DNA of 64,000 nucleotides from CAISIP01 sp031396205 (GTDB lineage Bacteria; Pseudomonadota; Gammaproteobacteria; Burkholderiales; Burkholderiaceae_C), in contig JANNKH010000096.1 of NCBI GenBank assembly GCA_031396205.1, forward strand, positions 61,047-125,046, read 5' to 3'. The notes beneath the pieces are model-generated. The model saw nothing but the letters and a program-made list of their open reading frames with translations. It searched no databases and was not told the DNA's origin. The position numbers and the translations under genes were made by a program. Below, piece by piece: positions 26,521 through 36,035 of the stretch (the stretch's first letter is position 1; each line of letters begins with the position of its first letter).

Positions 26521-27627
26521 ATGTACAAAAACCTCGTCGCCGCGATTGCGGCTGCCTGCTTTTTATCTCCGTTCATTTCCACGCCGGCAAGAGCCCAGCA
26601 AAGCCTGCCGCTCAAGGTCGGATTTGTCTATGTGGCTCCATTGACGCCCATGGGCTGGGTGCACCAGCACGATCTCGGCCGCAAGGCGTTGTTGGCCGCG
26701 CTCAATGCGCCGGGCGCAGCCGAACGGGTGACCACGACCTATGTAGAGAGCGTGGCCGAAGGGCCGGACGCCGAGCGGGTGATCCGGGATCTGGCCCGTC
26801 AGGGTCACAAGCTGATTCTGACGCCCAGCTTCGGTTACATGGAGCCCACGCTCAAGGTCGCGCGCGATTTCCCCGATGTGCGCTTTGAGTCGATCACCGG
26901 TTACAAGACCGCGCCCAACGTGGCGATCGCCAATGCCCGCTATTACGAGGGTCGTTATCTGGCCGGCGTGGCGGCCGGTCGCATGACCGCCAGCAATGTG
27001 GCCGGGTATGTGGCGGGATTCCCGATTCCGGAGGTGTTGCAGGGCATCAATGCCTTCGCGCTGGGCATGCAGTCGGTCAACCCGAAGGCGCAGGTGAAGG
27101 TGGTCTGGCTGCAGGCCTGGTTCGATCCAGCGCGTGAGCGTGATGCGGCCATGCGCCTGATGGACCAGGGCGCTGATGTGCTGGCGTTTCATACCGGCTC
27201 CAACGCGGTCATGGTGGCCGCCCAGGAGCGCGGCCGGATGGCCGTCGCCTACCACTCGGACATGCGCGCGGTGGCGCCTCAGGCCCAGATCATTGCCGTC
27301 ACGCATGAGTGGGGCGCGTATTACACCCGGCGCGCCCAGGCGGTGCTCGATGGCAGCTGGACTACCGGCAGTGTCTGGGGCGGCATCCGCGAGGGCATGG
27401 TCCGGGTCGGTGACTTCGGCCCCCAGGTGGGCCCAGCCGTGCGCGACGAGGTGCTGGCGCGGCAACAGGACATCTCTGCCGGCCGGTTGCACCCGTTTCG
27501 TGCGCGCGAGGCTGTGCTGGATACTACTGGCAGGACGGCCATTGGCGCAGGACAGACCCTGACCGATGCGCAGATCCTGGCGATGGACTGGCTGGTGCAC
27601 GGCGTTCTGGCACCGCCGTTGCGCTAG
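26521..27627 (+). CDS. Second BMP-family substrate-binding protein (no lipobox)
   Basis: A 368-residue secreted binding protein homologous to the lipoprotein at 24021, sharing the FVYVAPLTPMGWVHQHDLGRKA type start, AERVIRDLARQGHKLI and FGYMEPTLKVA. It has an ordinary Sec signal ending ARA-QQ and no lipobox Cys, so it is probably soluble in the periplasm. GAGGA lies before the ATG. No second permease set is nearby, so it probably docks on the same transporter and widens its ligand range. Confidence 0.92.
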   Translation: MYKNLVAAIAAACFLSPFISTPARAQQSLPLKVGFVYVAPLTPMGWVHQHDLGRKALLAALNAPGAAERVTTTYVESVAEGPDAERVIRDLARQGHKLILTPSFGYMEPTLKVARDFPDVRFESITGYKTAPNVAIANARYYEGRYLAGVAAGRMTASNVAGYVAGFPIPEVLQGINAFALGMQSVNPKAQVKVVWLQAWFDPARERDAAMRLMDQGADVLAFHTGSNAVMVAAQERGRMAVAYHSDMRAVAPQAQIIAVTHEWGAYYTRRAQAVLDGSWTTGSVWGGIREGMVRVGDFGPQVGPAVRDEVLARQQDISAGRLHPFRAREAVLDTTGRTAIGAGQTLTDAQILAMDWLVHGVLAPPLR

Positions 27628-27759
27628 TGCGCGAACAAGTCCGGGATCTAACCTCCGCGTCACGGCAAGCGCCCTCCACGATGGACCAACGCCGCGCTAT
27701 GGGTGTTATGGTGCTGCTCTTATGGGAGGGCGGCCATTTCCTCGATATGCTCAACCCTC

Positions 27760-29046
27760 ATGAAAGCCTATCGCGCCTCGGTATTGCGTTTCGATGCCCG
27801 GCACAACGCCCTGTTCGACAAGGACGGCCTGCTGGTAGTAGGGGACGAGGGCGGGGTTGGCCAAAAGGTACTTGCGGTCGGTCCGTTTGACGCGGTGGCG
27901 CCGCGCTACCCGGGCCTGCAGGTGGAGAACCTGACCGGGCGCATCATTGCGCCGGGCTTTGTCGACCTGCATGTGCATTATCCCCAGATCGACGTGATCG
28001 GCTCGCCCGCCAGTGGCTTGCTGCCCTGGCTGGAGAACTACACATTCCCGCAGGAAAGCCGGTTTGCCGATCCGGCACATGCGCAGCAGGTGGCGCAGTT
28101 CTTCATCACCGAGTTGCTGCGCAACGGCGTGACGACTGCGCTGACTTTCGCCACATCGCACCCGGCCTCGGTGGATGCGTTCTTTACCGAGGCCAGCCGG
28201 CGCTCGTTGCGCATGATCGCCGGCAAGGTGCTGCAGGATCGCCATTCACCGGACGGCGTGCGGGACCAGACGGAGCAAAGCCTGCTCGATACCGAGGCGC
28301 TGATCCGGCGCTGGCATGGCGTGAACCGGCTGGGGTACGCGATAACGCCGCGCTTCGCACCCAGTTGCAGCGATGCCCAGTTGCGCGGTGCCGGCGAACT
28401 GGCGGCACGCTATCCGGACGTGTGGATCCAGTCGCATGTGGCGGAGAACAAGGACGAGGTGGCATGGGCCCGGCAACTGTTCCCGACCGCGCGCTCCTAT
28501 CTGGCGGTGTATGACGGCTTTGGTCTGATGCGCCGGCGCGCCATCTACGCCCACTGCATCCATTTCGACGATGCCGACCGGGCCCTGATGCGCGACACTG
28601 GCGCGGCGGCGGCGATCAGCCCGACCAGCAACCTGTTCCTGGGCAGCGGTTTTTTCGACTATGCCGGCGCTGATCGGGTGGGATTCCAGTACGGACTGGC
28701 CAGCGACGTCGGCGGAGGCACCTCGTTGTCGCCGTTTCGCACCATGCTGGCGGCCTACACCGTCGGCCGTGAGGGCCAGACCAAGCCCGGTGTGAGTCTG
28801 TCGCCGCAGCAGTTGTGGTGGCAGCACACGGCGGGTGCGGCGCGCGCCCTGGGCCTCGAAGGCGTGGTGGGCAACCTGGCGCCGGGCTGTGAGGCGGACT
28901 TCATCGTGCTGCAGCCGCGCTGCACCAGCCTGATGGCCCGGCGCACCGGCAGCGCGGACAACCTGGACGAATTGCTGTTTGCGATGATCGTGCTGGGCGA
29001 CGACCGGCTGGTCGAGCGCACCGTGATTGCCGCACCAGCCGGCTAG
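27760..29046 (+). CDS. guaD: Guanine deaminase
   Basis: Deaminates guanine to xanthine. The start at 27760 gives 428 residues. Amidohydrolase ligands: HVH in GFVDLHVHYPQ, His in SHVAENKDE, His in YAHCIHF and the Asp in SDVGGGTSLSPF. The PQ after HVH and GGGTSLS are typical of bacterial GuaD. It completes a set of three base deaminases in one region. AGGG with spacing is weak, so the start depends mainly on homology. Confidence 0.95.
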   Translation: MKAYRASVLRFDARHNALFDKDGLLVVGDEGGVGQKVLAVGPFDAVAPRYPGLQVENLTGRIIAPGFVDLHVHYPQIDVIGSPASGLLPWLENYTFPQESRFADPAHAQQVAQFFITELLRNGVTTALTFATSHPASVDAFFTEASRRSLRMIAGKVLQDRHSPDGVRDQTEQSLLDTEALIRRWHGVNRLGYAITPRFAPSCSDAQLRGAGELAARYPDVWIQSHVAENKDEVAWARQLFPTARSYLAVYDGFGLMRRRAIYAHCIHFDDADRALMRDTGAAAAISPTSNLFLGSGFFDYAGADRVGFQYGLASDVGGGTSLSPFRTMLAAYTVGREGQTKPGVSLSPQQLWWQHTAGAARALGLEGVVGNLAPGCEADFIVLQPRCTSLMARRTGSADNLDELLFAMIVLGDDRLVERTVIAAPAG

Positions 29047-29130
29047 GTGCCTGCCGGCGCGGGCGCCCAGCCTTGTGGCGTGTTCCTACAATCGGCGCTC
29101 TGACACAGCCCAGACAATCGGAACCCCATC

Positions 29131-29697
29131 ATGACCATCAAGAGCGACAAATGGATCCGCCGCATGGCGCAGAGCACCGGCATGATCGAGCCCTTCGAGC
29201 CCGGGCAGATCCGCGAGCGCGACGGAAAGCGGATCATCAGCTATGGCACCAGCAGCTACGGCTACGACATCCGTTGCGCACCCGAATTCAAGGTGTTCAC
29301 GAATATCCACAGCACCGTGGTGGACCCGAAGAATTTTGATGAAAAGAGCTTTGTCGATTTTTACGACGATGTGTGCATCATCCCGCCCAACAGCTTTGCG
29401 CTGGCCCGCACGCTGGAGTACTTTCGCATCCCGCGCAATGTGCTGACCATCTGCCTGGGAAAAAGTACCTATGCACGCTGCGGCATCATCGTCAACGTGA
29501 CGCCGTTCGAGCCCGAGTGGGAAGGGTATGTGACGCTGGAGTTCTCCAACACCACGCCGCTACCGGCCAAGATCTACGCTGGCGAAGGCTGCGCCCAGGT
29601 GCTGTTCTTCGAGAGCGACGAAGTCTGCGAGACCAGCTACAAGGATCGCGGCGGCAAATACCAGGGCCAGCGCGGCGTGACCCTGCCACGCGCCTGA
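29131..29697 (+). CDS. dcd: dCTP deaminase
   Basis: Deaminates dCTP to dUTP for thymidylate synthesis. The 188-residue length is that of the homotrimeric Dcd of proteobacteria. Recognised motifs: SYGTSSYGYDIRC, LGKSTYARCGI and TPFEPEWEGYVTLEFSNTT, the last with the catalytic Glu. A housekeeping gene with no clear tie to purine breakdown. Confidence 0.97.
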   Translation: MTIKSDKWIRRMAQSTGMIEPFEPGQIRERDGKRIISYGTSSYGYDIRCAPEFKVFTNIHSTVVDPKNFDEKSFVDFYDDVCIIPPNSFALARTLEYFRIPRNVLTICLGKSTYARCGIIVNVTPFEPEWEGYVTLEFSNTTPLPAKIYAGEGCAQVLFFESDEVCETSYKDRGGKYQGQRGVTLPRA

Positions 29698-29750
29698 ATC
29701 GGCGGGTACCGGCGCGTCGGTGTACCAGCGCGGTGGATCGGCCGGATGGT

Positions 29751-30461
29751 TCAGTGATCGGTACCGGCGCCGACCTTGAGGTCCTGGTCGGTCGCCAGCG
29801 CACAGGCAATCGCCAGCCGCAGGCCGCGCTGGATGTCGGCCAGTGGCATGTTGGGCGTGCCCTGTTCGGGCAGAAACGGCAGGTGGATGAATCCGCCGCG
29901 CACCCCCTGCAGCACACGGCGCCGCTCCAGCGTATGCATCAAGCCGTAAAAAACATGGTTGCAGACATAGGTGCCGGCTGTCTGTGACACTTCGCACGCC
30001 AGGCCTTCTTGCTGCACCGTCCTGAGCATGGCCTTGATCGGCAAACTGGTGAAATAGGCCGGCGGCCCGCCACTGACGACGGGCTTGTCGATGGGTTGCA
30101 TGCCGGCGTTGTCGGCGATCCGGGCGTCGGCCACGTTGATCGCCACCCGCTCCAGAGAAATTGCGTTGCGTCCGCCCGCCTGGCCAAGGCAAACTACCAA
30201 TGTCGGACGATGCTGCTGCATCAGGTCGGTGAGGCGCTCCAGGGAGGTGTCGAACTCGGTTGGCAACTGGGCCGCCACCACCGAATGTCCACCGATCTCG
30301 GTACCGTCGAGGGACTGCGCCACTTGCCAGCTGACGTTGGTGGTGTCGCCACCATAGGGGCTAAAGCCGGTCAGCAATACGGTCGCCGTCGTGGTGCTGC
30401 GGCTCGATACGGGCGCGAGTCTGCCCTGCTGGGGCGATAAGGGAGTAGTTTTGCGTAACAT
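29751..30461 (-). CDS. pcp: Pyroglutamyl-peptidase I
   Basis: Removes N-terminal pyroglutamate from peptides. The 236-residue product has the C15 family catalytic triad context: Glu in SLERVAIN, Cys in GTYVCNHVFYGLMH and His in GGFIHLPF. About 28 residues precede the family core (VLLTGFSPYGG), so translation may begin inside that stretch, but no better start codon was found. It is divergent from the zinc protease gene. Confidence 0.9.
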   Translation of the reverse strand: MLRKTTPLSPQQGRLAPVSSRSTTTATVLLTGFSPYGGDTTNVSWQVAQSLDGTEIGGHSVVAAQLPTEFDTSLERLTDLMQQHRPTLVVCLGQAGGRNAISLERVAINVADARIADNAGMQPIDKPVVSGGPPAYFTSLPIKAMLRTVQQEGLACEVSQTAGTYVCNHVFYGLMHTLERRRVLQGVRGGFIHLPFLPEQGTPNMPLADIQRGLRLAIACALATDQDLKVGAGTDH

Positions 30462-30507
30462 GGGCGCAATTTACCGCGATTTCGATCGGTGCAACTGGGA
30501 GATGGGT

Positions 30508-31383
30508 ATGAAATGGGACGGCAATCGGCAATCGGACAATGTCGAAGACCGCCGGTCATCGGGCGGATCGGGTTCGGGGCCCATGATCGGGGGGCGTGGT
30601 ATCGGCATCGGCACGATCGTGATCGCGCTGGTCGGTGGCTGGGTCTTTGGCATCAATCCATTGACCATCCTCGGTCTGCTCAGTGGCGGCAGCGAGCAGG
30701 TCGCCCAGCAGCAGGCGCCGGCGCGCCCGCCACCGGCAGACGATCGCATGGCCCGTTTCGTCTCCACCGTGCTGGCCGATACCGAGGATGTCTGGAAGGA
30801 TGTGTTCGCCAAGGGCGGGGCCCAATACCAGGAGCCGAAGCTGGTCTTGTTCCGTGGTACTACGCCCACAGCCTGCGGTGCCGGGCAGGCGGCGATGGGG
30901 CCGTTTTATTGCCCCGGCGACCAGAAGGTGTATATCGACCTGGGCTTTTACGAGACCCTGCGATCCCGACTGGGCGCGCCGGGCGACTTTGCCCAGGCCT
31001 ATGTGGTGGCGCATGAGGTCGGGCATCATGTGCAGAACTTGTTGGGCATCACGCAGAAGATGGAGCAGGCCAGGCCCCGGGTGAGCCAGGCCGAATTCAA
31101 CGCCCTCAGTGTGCGCCTGGAACTGCAGGCCGACTGCCTAGCGGGTCTGTGGGCGCACCATGCGCAGAACGCGCGCCAGGTGCTGGAAGGCGGCGACATC
31201 GACGAGGCCATGAACGCGGCAGCCCGCATCGGCGACGACGCACTGCAGCGTGCCGGCGGCGGTGCGGCCGTGCCCGAGAGCTTCACCCATGGCACCAGCG
31301 CGCAGCGCCAGCGCTGGTTCAATATCGGGCTCCAGGGCGGCACCATCAAGGGCTGCGATACCTTCTCGGCACGCAGTCTCTGA
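30508..31383 (+). CDS. ypfJ: YpfJ-type neutral zinc metallopeptidase
   Basis: A 291-residue membrane-anchored zinc protease. The ATG at 30508 has GGGAG upstream. The N-terminus (MKWDGNRQSDNVEDRR) matches the family; one membrane helix follows at about residues 31-52 (GIGTIVIALVGGWVFGI). The zinc motif is AHEVGHHVQ (HExxH) with downstream Glu-containing ELQADCLAG. The role of the family is poorly known. The gene's first part lies only 46 bp from the divergent pcp gene. Confidence 0.92.
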   Translation: MKWDGNRQSDNVEDRRSSGGSGSGPMIGGRGIGIGTIVIALVGGWVFGINPLTILGLLSGGSEQVAQQQAPARPPPADDRMARFVSTVLADTEDVWKDVFAKGGAQYQEPKLVLFRGTTPTACGAGQAAMGPFYCPGDQKVYIDLGFYETLRSRLGAPGDFAQAYVVAHEVGHHVQNLLGITQKMEQARPRVSQAEFNALSVRLELQADCLAGLWAHHAQNARQVLEGGDIDEAMNAAARIGDDALQRAGGGAAVPESFTHGTSAQRQRWFNIGLQGGTIKGCDTFSARSL

Positions 31384-31488
31384 TCGATTTCCCCGATGGG
31401 GGGATAATAGGAGCTTGCCCGATCCGAGGGCACCACCCGCCTTGGCGCCCACAACAGGCCCTTGAGCACGTCCCCCTGACAGGTATCG

Positions 31489-33018
31489 ATGACAGAACCC
31501 GCAACCCTTTTTCCAGAAATTTCCCCTTCCCGCATCGACGCGTTCTCCCAGCTGCAATTGGCAGCGCCGTTGGCGCGCGCCGTGCAGGACCTGGGCTACG
31601 AATCGATGACGCCGATCCAGGCCCAGGCCATTCCCATGGTGTTGCAGGGCCGTGACGTGATGGGTGCAGCCCAGACCGGTACGGGCAAGACCGCCGCCTT
31701 TTCGCTGCCCCTGCTGCAACGCATGCTGGCGCACGAAAATACCTCGACCTCGCCGGCACGCCATCCGGTGCGGGCGCTGGTGCTGCTGCCGACACGCGAG
31801 TTGGCCGACCAGGTGGCGCAGGCGATCAAGGCCTACGCCAAGTACACCCAGCTGCGGTGCACCGTGGTGTTTGGCGGCATGGACATGAAGCCACAGACGG
31901 CCGAACTCAAACGCGGCGTCGAAATCCTGGTGGCGACCCCGGGCCGCCTGCTGGACCATATCGAGGCCAAGAACGCGGTGCTCAACCAGGTCGAGTATGT
32001 GGTGCTGGACGAGGCGGACCGGATGCTCGATATCGGGTTTTTACCCGACCTGCAGCGCATCCTGAGCTACCTGCCCAAGCAGCGCACGACCTTGCTGTTC
32101 TCGGCCACCTTCTCGCCAGAGATCAAACGACTGGCGAACAGTTACTTGCAGGACCCGGTGACGATCGAGGTGGCGCGTCCGAATGCCGCGGCCTCCACGG
32201 TGGAGCAGCATTTCTACAGCGTTGGCGACGACGACAAGCGGCGTGCCTTGCACCAACTGCTGCGCCGTCATGAAACGAAGCAGGCCTTCGTCTTTGTCAA
32301 TAGCAAGCTGGGCTGCGCCCGGCTGGCGCGCTCGCTCGAGCGTGAAGGGCTCAATACCACCGCGCTGCACGGCGACAAGAGCCAGGACGAGCGGCTCAAG
32401 GCGCTCGATGCGTTCAAGAAGGGCGAGGTCGATCTGCTGGTGTGCACCGATGTGGCGGCCCGCGGGCTGGACATCAAGGACGTGCCGGCGGTGTTCAATT
32501 TCGACATTCCGTTCAATGCCGAAGACTATATCCACCGCATCGGGCGTACCGGGCGCGCCGGTGCCTCCGGCCTGGCGATAACCTTCGTCACCCGCAGCGA
32601 TGCGCGTCTGGTGGCCGACCTGGAAAAGCTGCTCAAGGCCAAACTGGAGATCGAACCGATCGAATTCGACGAGGACAGCCCCGACATCCGCCGACAGGGC
32701 CGGATCAATGATGGACGGCGCATGTATGCCGGTGACGAGGTTCCCGCCGAGCCGCGGCCGGCGGATCGCGCGCGCACGCTGGGCGCCGACGCCGATCGGC
32801 GCGAACGCGGTCCTCGGCGTGATCTGGTGCGCCCGCCGCCGGTATCGCGCGATCCGTTCTTCGACAAACCCTACGAAGCGCCGACTGCAGCAGCAGACAC
32901 ACCCGTGTGGGAATCCGCGGTACCGCGGCCCGCGCGCAGCATCTCCGCCAACATCAAACCCAAACGCCGCGTCGCCGCGCTGTTCAAGCCGGAATCGGCG
33001 GTCTCCGAACCATCGTAG
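31489..33018 (+). CDS. rhlE: DEAD-box RNA helicase, RhlE type
   Basis: ATP-dependent RNA unwinding in ribosome assembly or RNA decay. The 509-residue protein has the Q motif (TPIQAQAIP), motif I AQTGTGKTAA, Ia PTRELADQ, II VLDEADRML, III FSATF, IV-VI through ARGLDIKDV and HRIGRTGRAG, ending about residue 380. The remaining tail is low-complexity, rich in Arg, Asp and Pro, ending in a KPKRRVAALFK type basic patch that is frequent in betaproteobacterial RhlE. Confidence 0.96.
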   Translation: MTEPATLFPEISPSRIDAFSQLQLAAPLARAVQDLGYESMTPIQAQAIPMVLQGRDVMGAAQTGTGKTAAFSLPLLQRMLAHENTSTSPARHPVRALVLLPTRELADQVAQAIKAYAKYTQLRCTVVFGGMDMKPQTAELKRGVEILVATPGRLLDHIEAKNAVLNQVEYVVLDEADRMLDIGFLPDLQRILSYLPKQRTTLLFSATFSPEIKRLANSYLQDPVTIEVARPNAAASTVEQHFYSVGDDDKRRALHQLLRRHETKQAFVFVNSKLGCARLARSLEREGLNTTALHGDKSQDERLKALDAFKKGEVDLLVCTDVAARGLDIKDVPAVFNFDIPFNAEDYIHRIGRTGRAGASGLAITFVTRSDARLVADLEKLLKAKLEIEPIEFDEDSPDIRRQGRINDGRRMYAGDEVPAEPRPADRARTLGADADRRERGPRRDLVRPPPVSRDPFFDKPYEAPTAAADTPVWESAVPRPARSISANIKPKRRVAALFKPESAVSEPS

Positions 33019-33028
33019 GCCCCCGCGG

Positions 33029-33886
33029 TCAACGGCCGGGATGCTGGGCCTGCGGGCATGCCACCTGGACCAGGGTGACACTCAGCTGGTTCGGCTGCGC
33101 AGTTGCGTCGATCCGTGCGGCACTGAGCTTGCCACCCCATACACATCCGGTATCGAGTGACAACACGTCGCTGCGTGCCAGCCATCCGAGCGTGGACCAG
33201 TGTCCGAAGGCCACCGTGGCCGATGCGCTGCGGCGCCCGGGCGCATCGAACCATGGCCGGTAGCCTGGTGGCGCGGCATCGGCGCCCTCCTTGGTGTCGA
33301 ATTCCATGCGGTCATCGGCGCTGCAAAAGCGCAGCCGGGTCAGCACGTTGATGATTGCGCGCCAGCGCGCAACGCCCGTCAGATCGGGCGACCACTGCGT
33401 GGGAGTGTCGCCATACATCTGGCGCAGGAACGGAACGAAATCGCTGCTGGCCATCATCTGGCCCACCTCCTGCGCCAGTGCCAGGGTCTGCAGCGGCGTC
33501 CATGAGGGCAACACACCGGCATGCACCATCAGCAGATCGTGCCCGTCGATGCGATCCAGCAGCGCCAGCGGCTGCGCGCGCAGCCATGCCAGCAGGGATT
33601 GGCAGTCGGGTGCCGCCAGCACCGCATCCACGGTGTCCCTGCGATGCGGTGACCGGACTTTGTTCGCGATGGCCAACAGGTGCAGATCATGGTTGCCCAG
33701 CACGCAGCGCGCGGCACCTTCCAGTCGCATCACGCGGCGCAACACGCCCAGCGAGTCGGGGCCGCGGTTGACCAGGTCGCCCAGCAAGACCAGCCTGTCA
33801 CGGCTGGGTGAGAAGTCGATGGCAACGAGCAGTCGCTCGAGTGCGTCATCGCAGCCTTGTACGTCGCCGATCAGGTAAAGTGCCAT
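33029..33886 (-). CDS. apaH: Symmetrical bis(5'-nucleosyl)-tetraphosphatase
   Basis: Hydrolyses Ap4A to two ADP and removes Np4 caps from RNA. Start at 33886 gives 285 residues. Metallophosphatase motifs: YLIGDVQGCDD, LGDLVNRGPDS, VLGNHDLHLLA and the His in MVHAGVLPSW, plus FGHWSTLGW near the end. It converges on rhlE with 10 bp between stops and is divergent from the CorC-like gene, starts 24 bp apart. Confidence 0.96.
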   Translation of the reverse strand: MALYLIGDVQGCDDALERLLVAIDFSPSRDRLVLLGDLVNRGPDSLGVLRRVMRLEGAARCVLGNHDLHLLAIANKVRSPHRRDTVDAVLAAPDCQSLLAWLRAQPLALLDRIDGHDLLMVHAGVLPSWTPLQTLALAQEVGQMMASSDFVPFLRQMYGDTPTQWSPDLTGVARWRAIINVLTRLRFCSADDRMEFDTKEGADAAPPGYRPWFDAPGRRSASATVAFGHWSTLGWLARSDVLSLDTGCVWGGKLSAARIDATAQPNQLSVTLVQVACPQAQHPGR

Positions 33887-33910
33887 GGTGTTGATTTTGT
33901 CGCCGGATCC

Positions 33911-35227
33911 ATGGATTTTCTGCTGATTGCGCTGCTGACGTTGCTCAACGGCGCTTTTGCGATGTCCGAACTGGCGCTGACCGCCAGTCGCAAGGCGCGG
34001 CTGATCGGCATGGCCGAAGACGGCGATGGTGGCGCCCAGGCGGCCCTGACGCTGCTGGAGAACCCGACCCGTTTCCTGTCCTCGGTGCAGGTCGGAATCA
34101 CCTCCATTGGCGTGCTGAACGGCATCATCGGCGAGGCCGCGTTCAGCGATGACCTGTCGAACTGGATCCAGGCTTTCGGCATTGCCGCTGGCGTGGCCAA
34201 CATCAGCGCGACCGCGCTGGTGGTGACCATCATCACGTTTACCACCATCGTATTCGGCGAACTGGTACCCAAGCGTATCGGGCAGTTGTATCCGGAGCAG
34301 GTGTCCCGTGTGATCGCGCGCCCGATGACCTGGGTGGCCAGTGTCGCGCATCCGTTCGTCTGGTTGCTGTCCGCCTGTACCCATGGCACGCTGCGGCTGC
34401 TGCGCATCGACAACGCGGGCAGCCGCGGGATGACCGAGGCCGAGATCAGCGCCAGCCTGGAGGAGGGCGTCGATGCCGGAGTGATCGAGGAGCAGGAGCG
34501 CCAGATGGTGCAGAACGTGTTTTTGCTGGACGACCGCCCACTGACCTCCATGATGTTGCCGCGCTCGGACATCAAGTGGCTCGATGCCGGGCAATCGGCC
34601 AGCGTGATCCTGGAGCAGTTGCGCGGGGGGGGCGCCAAACGCGCCTTCTCCTGGTACCCGGTGTGCCGCGGCACGCTGGAGAACGTGGTGGGCACGATCA
34701 GCCTGGGTCAGCTGATCGTGCTCGGAGCGCAGCACACCGGTGCCATCGAAGACCATGTGCATGCCCCTGTCTTCGTGCCCGAGACCCTCTCGGGCATGGA
34801 ACTGCTCGAGCAGTTCCGTACCAAGACCGCGCGCATGGTGCTGGTGGTGGACGAGTATGGCGAGGTGCAGGGGCTGATCACGCCCAATGACATGCTCGAG
34901 GCCATCACCGGCGAATTGCAGCCCTATACGCCGATCGACGCCTGGGCCACGCCACGCGACGACGGCTCCTGGTTGATCGACGGCGCGATGCCGGTGGGCG
35001 AATTCAAGTCGCGACTGGACATCAACGAGTTGCCCGACGAGGAGCGTGGCCGCTACAACACGGTGGCCGGCCTGCTGATGGCGGTGTCCGGCAGCCTGCC
35101 GGTGGAGGGTGAACGCATCGAATGCGCCGGCTGGGCGTTCGAAGTCGTCGATCTGGACGGGCGGCGCATCGACAAATTGCTGGCCACGCGGATGACCCCC
35201 GAACAACGCGAGCACTCAACCTATTAG
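33911..35227 (+). CDS. CNNM/CorC/HlyC-type membrane protein
   Basis: A 438-residue protein starting at the ATG at 33911. It has a DUF21 (CNNM) membrane domain with about four helices to residue 190 (FGELVPKRIGQLYPEQ is typical), a CBS pair (about 210-340) and a C-terminal CorC/HlyC transporter-associated domain. The family is often named hemolysin but is tied to magnesium or cobalt efflux and homeostasis. No evidence for haemolysis. Confidence 0.92.
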   Translation: MDFLLIALLTLLNGAFAMSELALTASRKARLIGMAEDGDGGAQAALTLLENPTRFLSSVQVGITSIGVLNGIIGEAAFSDDLSNWIQAFGIAAGVANISATALVVTIITFTTIVFGELVPKRIGQLYPEQVSRVIARPMTWVASVAHPFVWLLSACTHGTLRLLRIDNAGSRGMTEAEISASLEEGVDAGVIEEQERQMVQNVFLLDDRPLTSMMLPRSDIKWLDAGQSASVILEQLRGGGAKRAFSWYPVCRGTLENVVGTISLGQLIVLGAQHTGAIEDHVHAPVFVPETLSGMELLEQFRTKTARMVLVVDEYGEVQGLITPNDMLEAITGELQPYTPIDAWATPRDDGSWLIDGAMPVGEFKSRLDINELPDEERGRYNTVAGLLMAVSGSLPVEGERIECAGWAFEVVDLDGRRIDKLLATRMTPEQREHSTY

Positions 35228-35240
35228 CGCGCCTGCCGGT

Positions 35241-35256
35241 CCCGCGGTCTCGCGGG
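35241..35256. terminator. Perfect GC hairpin between convergent genes
   Basis: CCCGCG and CGCGGG form a 6-bp stem around GTCT. It fills the gap between the stop codons of the convergent CorC-like and ElyC-like genes. No T-tract is present on either strand, so termination is plausible but weakly supported. Confidence 0.3.
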
Positions 35257-36024
35257 TCAAAGCCAGCCGGCGATCCGGTAGGCCCAGATGCCCAGCCATT
35301 CATGCAGCGCCAGCGACCAGAGTGACGGTCCGCTGTGCATCGAGAAGTCGAACCAGGAATCATGCGCCGTGGTGCGGTAGTCCACCGGCCAAGGGGTCAC
35401 GTTCCAGCCAACCCGCCTGAACACGCCCATCGAGCGGGGCATGTGGAACGCCGACGTGAGCAGCAACCAGGGCTGTTTCTTGTCCACGCCCGATACAGTG
35501 GCGCTGTGCAAGGCATTTTCGTAGGTGTTGCGCGAAGAGGCCTCATACACGACGCGCGACGGTTCGATGCCCATGGCGTCGAAGAACGCCTTGGCGCGCA
35601 ACGCCTCGGTGGCGCCCGTAGCGCTGACGCTGGCAATGCCGCCGGTGAAGAGCAGTCGCAGATGGGGATATTGGCGCAGCAGCGCAACTGCCTCGGTCAT
35701 GCGCTCGGCCTGCTCGTTCAGGCCAACCTGCCGATGCGCTGCCCACAGCTCGGGACTGGACAAGGCGCCGCCGAGCACCACGACGCCCACCTGCTGGCGC
35801 ATGTCGATGGTCGCCGGTCGCGCATAGCGCAATTCCAGAGAGCGCACCAGCACTTCCGGGCCGGAGGTCCAGCAACTGACTGCCAGCACCAGCAGCGCCA
35901 TCCATCCCAGCGTCTGTCCCAGCCGCGGCCTGCGGCCGAGCAGCAGCAGCCCCGCCAGCAGCAACAGCAGAACCCAGAACAGTGGCTCGATCGCAAACGC
36001 CAGCAGCTTGGAGGCCAGGAACAT
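35257..36024 (-). CDS. YdcF/ElyC-like DUF218 membrane protein
   Basis: A 255-residue inner-membrane protein. Two hydrophobic helices (about residues 8-28 and 38-55) are followed by a DUF218 domain: GVVVLGGAL, LFTGGIAS, SRNTYENA and LLLTSAFHMPRSM. ElyC and SanA relatives affect envelope integrity and peptidoglycan or ECA synthesis under stress. The Ser-Arg-Asn-Thr segment and His-Met-Pro-Arg-Ser segment are the conserved pocket of the fold. Confidence 0.88.
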   Translation of the reverse strand: MFLASKLLAFAIEPLFWVLLLLLAGLLLLGRRPRLGQTLGWMALLVLAVSCWTSGPEVLVRSLELRYARPATIDMRQQVGVVVLGGALSSPELWAAHRQVGLNEQAERMTEAVALLRQYPHLRLLFTGGIASVSATGATEALRAKAFFDAMGIEPSRVVYEASSRNTYENALHSATVSGVDKKQPWLLLTSAFHMPRSMGVFRRVGWNVTPWPVDYRTTAHDSWFDFSMHSGPSLWSLALHEWLGIWAYRIAGWL

Positions 36025-36035
36025 GGGCCCTCGGT

